Of a stretch of 64,000 bases of DNA, positions 62,533 through 64,000 are shown piece by piece. A model generated the notes under the pieces. That model was given only the letters and a program-made list of their open reading frames with translations, searched no databases and had not been told where the DNA came from. The stretch lies in assembly GCF_010091925.1 (NCBI RefSeq), contig NZ_WVID01000002.1, positions 117,081-181,080 of the forward strand, in the 5' to 3' direction. The translations under genes and the position numbers were made by a program. Source of the stretch: Nostoc sp. B(2019) (GTDB lineage Bacteria > Cyanobacteriota > Cyanobacteriia > Cyanobacteriales > Nostocaceae). The stretch's first letter is position 1; each line of letters starts with the position of its first letter.

Positions 62533-62900
62533 ACTATGAGCCTTCAACTGAGCAAAAACTTCAAGATAGTGATTACAGCACTTACACCTTAGAGTTCAGC
62601 CCTGTGTTAAACAGTAACGGATCTGTACGCTTCATTGATCACTCTCAAGGTAAAGAACGAACTGTTGGCATTAATGTGGTTGATCAAGTGTTTGAAAATC
62701 GAGTTCAGGTAGAGTTTCCAGCGATTATTGCTGATATTATTGACCTCGCTGTAGCAATTCACGCATCAGACCGCCTTACGCCCCAAAATTTGAACGAGAG
62801 GGAGCGTCACCTTCATGTCATATTGCCAGTACGTCATCCAGAATCGCTGAGTGCTGAACCATTCCAATCTTTTGAGGCGACAAGCCCTTGCCGCAGCTAA
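62529..62900 (+). CDS. Unrecognised protein, second gene of accessory operon (possible N-terminal QatC-like region)
   Basis: A 123-residue protein from ATG 62529. The segment VQVEFPAIIADIIDLAVAIHASDRLT ... RHLHVILPVRHPESL resembles, from memory, the N-terminal part of QueC-like proteins in QatC-type anti-phage systems (a DLL-A-x-ADR stretch followed by VPVRDP). No ATP pyrophosphatase SGGxDS motif follows, so it would be truncated or a distinct short family. The C-terminus after PVRHPE (FQSFEATSPCRS) is short and irregular. Uncertain. Confidence 0.55.
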   Translation: MNYEPSTEQKLQDSDYSTYTLEFSPVLNSNGSVRFIDHSQGKERTVGINVVDQVFENRVQVEFPAIIADIIDLAVAIHASDRLTPQNLNERERHLHVILPVRHPESLSAEPFQSFEATSPCRS

Positions 62901-63219
62901 TATAGAAGATAAGACTCCTTACATAGTGCTTCATGAAAAAAGCCCAGATAAGGATCAGAGCAAGCCTTTCCTGAATATGCGTGAGCAAGTCCGCATCCTC
63001 AATAACCTGCTCAGTATCTCATGTGAAACTAGCGATAAGTGGGAAGCTTTGACCAGAAGGTTTTCAGATTTGGAAGATATAGTTGATCGAACTCCTACTG
63101 CTGAAAACCTATTACCCTTGGATATGCAAAGTCGGCTGATTCAGCTTTATCAAACCTATGTTGCTGAATGGGATACTGTGAAATCCCGAATTTCAGGCGG
63201 CCTTTTGAATAATGCTTAG
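62851..63219 (+). CDS. Unrecognised protein, third gene of accessory operon
   Basis: A 122-codon frame from GTG 62851, overlapping the previous gene by 50 bp in another frame. A start further inside is possible. Mostly helical: MREQVRILNNLLSISCETSD, RFSDLEDIVDRTPTAENLL, LIQLYQTYVAEWDTVKSRIS. No domain recognised. A frameshift joining it to the previous gene is an alternative, but the two do not read as one known family. Confidence 0.5.
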   Translation: MLNHSNLLRRQALAAANIEDKTPYIVLHEKSPDKDQSKPFLNMREQVRILNNLLSISCETSDKWEALTRRFSDLEDIVDRTPTAENLLPLDMQSRLIQLYQTYVAEWDTVKSRISGGLLNNA

Positions 63220-63250
63220 TCACTGATCATTACGCTTGAGGGAAAATGTT

Positions 63251-64000
63251 ATGACTACCAATATCCTAGACAATATAGACCTGCTGACGTTGGGGGAACT
63301 CCTGGAACAGGCGCGTAAAAAGTGCGGCATGACTCAGGCTGATGCAGCGAAGGTCATTGATGTTTCACGTACGACTATGGTCGCTATCGAGAAAGGGGAG
63401 CGCCGTATTAAGTCAACTGAACTGGTTAAGCTTGCCCGTGCCTACGGATGCTCTGTTAGTGACTTTGTTAGTCCGCGCCCTGTAGTGCAACCCTTTGAAG
63501 TGCAGTTCCGGGCAGTTTATCAACGCAGTGAGAAGGAAGAGGCGGAAATTAAACCATTCATTCTTCAGCTAGAGGAATTGTGCCAAAATTACCTAGAACT
63601 TGAGAAGATTATAGATGCACCACTACCGCAAAACTACCCTTTGGAATATGAAGTGAAAAATCTGCCGATCAAGTCTGCTGCGGAAAACATAGCAGTTGCG
63701 GAGCGTCAACGTCTTGGACTAGGGGACGGCCCCATTCCACGTCTTCGGGACATTCTAGAGCAAGATGTGGGACTCCGTATTTTCTATTTAAAGATGCCCA
63801 CAAAATACTCAGAAGTGTATAGCTACAACGAAGAAATCGGCGGTTGCATGGCTATTAACGTTAATCACCCAGAAGAGCGACGACGTTGGTCAATGGCTCA
63901 TGGATACCTTCATTTTTTGGCACATCGGCGAAAACCTGAGTTCCACTTTGATAAGCAGTATCAACGAGTCCCAGAAAGCGAGCAATTAGCGGACGCTTTC
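63251..64000 (+). CDS. XRE-family HTH plus ImmA/IrrE-type peptidase protein (cut by right edge)
   Basis: The frame is open from ATG 63251 to the window end, 250 codons. The HTH is at about residues 14-70: LGELLEQARKKCGMTQADAA, then KVIDVSRTTMVAIEKGERRI, and LAREYG-like LARAYGCSVSDF. A second domain resembles ImmA/IrrE metallopeptidases (RLRDILEQDVGLRIFYLKMP; MAINVNHPEERRRWSMAHGYLHFLAHR). The zinc motif is usually HExGH; here it is HGYLH, without the catalytic Glu. Such fusions regulate phage, ICE or toxin-antitoxin genes by proteolysis of repressors. The C-terminus lies beyond the window. Confidence 0.85.
   Translation, partial: MTTNILDNIDLLTLGELLEQARKKCGMTQADAAKVIDVSRTTMVAIEKGERRIKSTELVKLARAYGCSVSDFVSPRPVVQPFEVQFRAVYQRSEKEEAEIKPFILQLEELCQNYLELEKIIDAPLPQNYPLEYEVKNLPIKSAAENIAVAERQRLGLGDGPIPRLRDILEQDVGLRIFYLKMPTKYSEVYSYNEEIGGCMAINVNHPEERRRWSMAHGYLHFLAHRRKPEFHFDKQYQRVPESEQLADAF

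Overview
The window looks like chromosomal DNA of a filamentous, Nostoc-type cyanobacterium. The HIP1 octamer GCGATCGC is frequent in genes and spacers. Many families are typical of the group: LabA-like NYN protein, CHASE2 Ser/Thr kinase, NB-ARC ATPase, DUF3611, Nramp-like and DUF1206 proteins, multi-GAF and hybrid two-component proteins. Short palindromic repeats are scattered through spacers and even inside genes.

Layout. 1-10 kb: a FecR-domain protein with a tandem-repeat tail (cut by the left edge), a secreted beta-barrel-like protein, a mercaptopyruvate-type sulfurtransferase, an MnmC-like methyltransferase, an HD-GYP response regulator, glmU, an isoaspartyl peptidase, and a 54-residue DUF2256 zinc protein. 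10-18 kb: an MFS transporter, a 971-residue GAF protein, a heptad-repeat coiled-coil protein, pyrD and a membrane/HTH protein. 18.2-20.5 kb: a Ro60 (TROVE plus vWA) gene surrounded by four RNA elements with tRNA-like ends. In these the anticodon arm is replaced by a conserved insert, so they look like tRNA/Y-RNA chimeras. The hairpin of the first RNA recurs beside the ribosome-binding site of the Ro60 mRNA. This locus is the most unusual part of the window.

20.5-30 kb: HAD phosphatase, DUF1206 protein, Nramp-like carrier, a MITE-like element, an HtrA protease, an M48 metalloprotease, a GH31 glycosidase and a lipoprotein. 30-46.5 kb: an envelope/ion-stress island. It has a hybrid histidine kinase, a short response regulator, a multidomain OmpR-type regulator, a NhaP-type antiporter, an AI-2E family protein, and a tight six-gene operon (DUF389, voltage-gated-like channel, MscS, DUF2254, YjdF-like, HtrA). 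Four upstream regions in this island share a 19-bp site with two GTGGA-type half-sites exactly 11 bp apart, the usual geometry of an OmpR-family operator. This suggests one regulon governed by the local two-component proteins.

46.5-61.8 kb: a peptidoglycan-binding protein, an NB-ARC ATPase preceded by two tandem 40-bp repeats, glutathione reductase, a CHASE2 kinase, LabA-like protein, leuA, two GNAT acetyltransferases, a DapF-like protein lacking both catalytic cysteines, and a short RecQ helicase. An 86-bp inverted repeat pair lies at 52.5 and 58.1 kb. 61.8 kb to the end: a compact accessory operon of unrecognised small genes ending in an XRE/ImmA-type gene cut by the right edge, plausibly a defence or toxin-antitoxin-like module.

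All calls come from reading sequence by eye. RNA folds, domain borders and starts are estimates.
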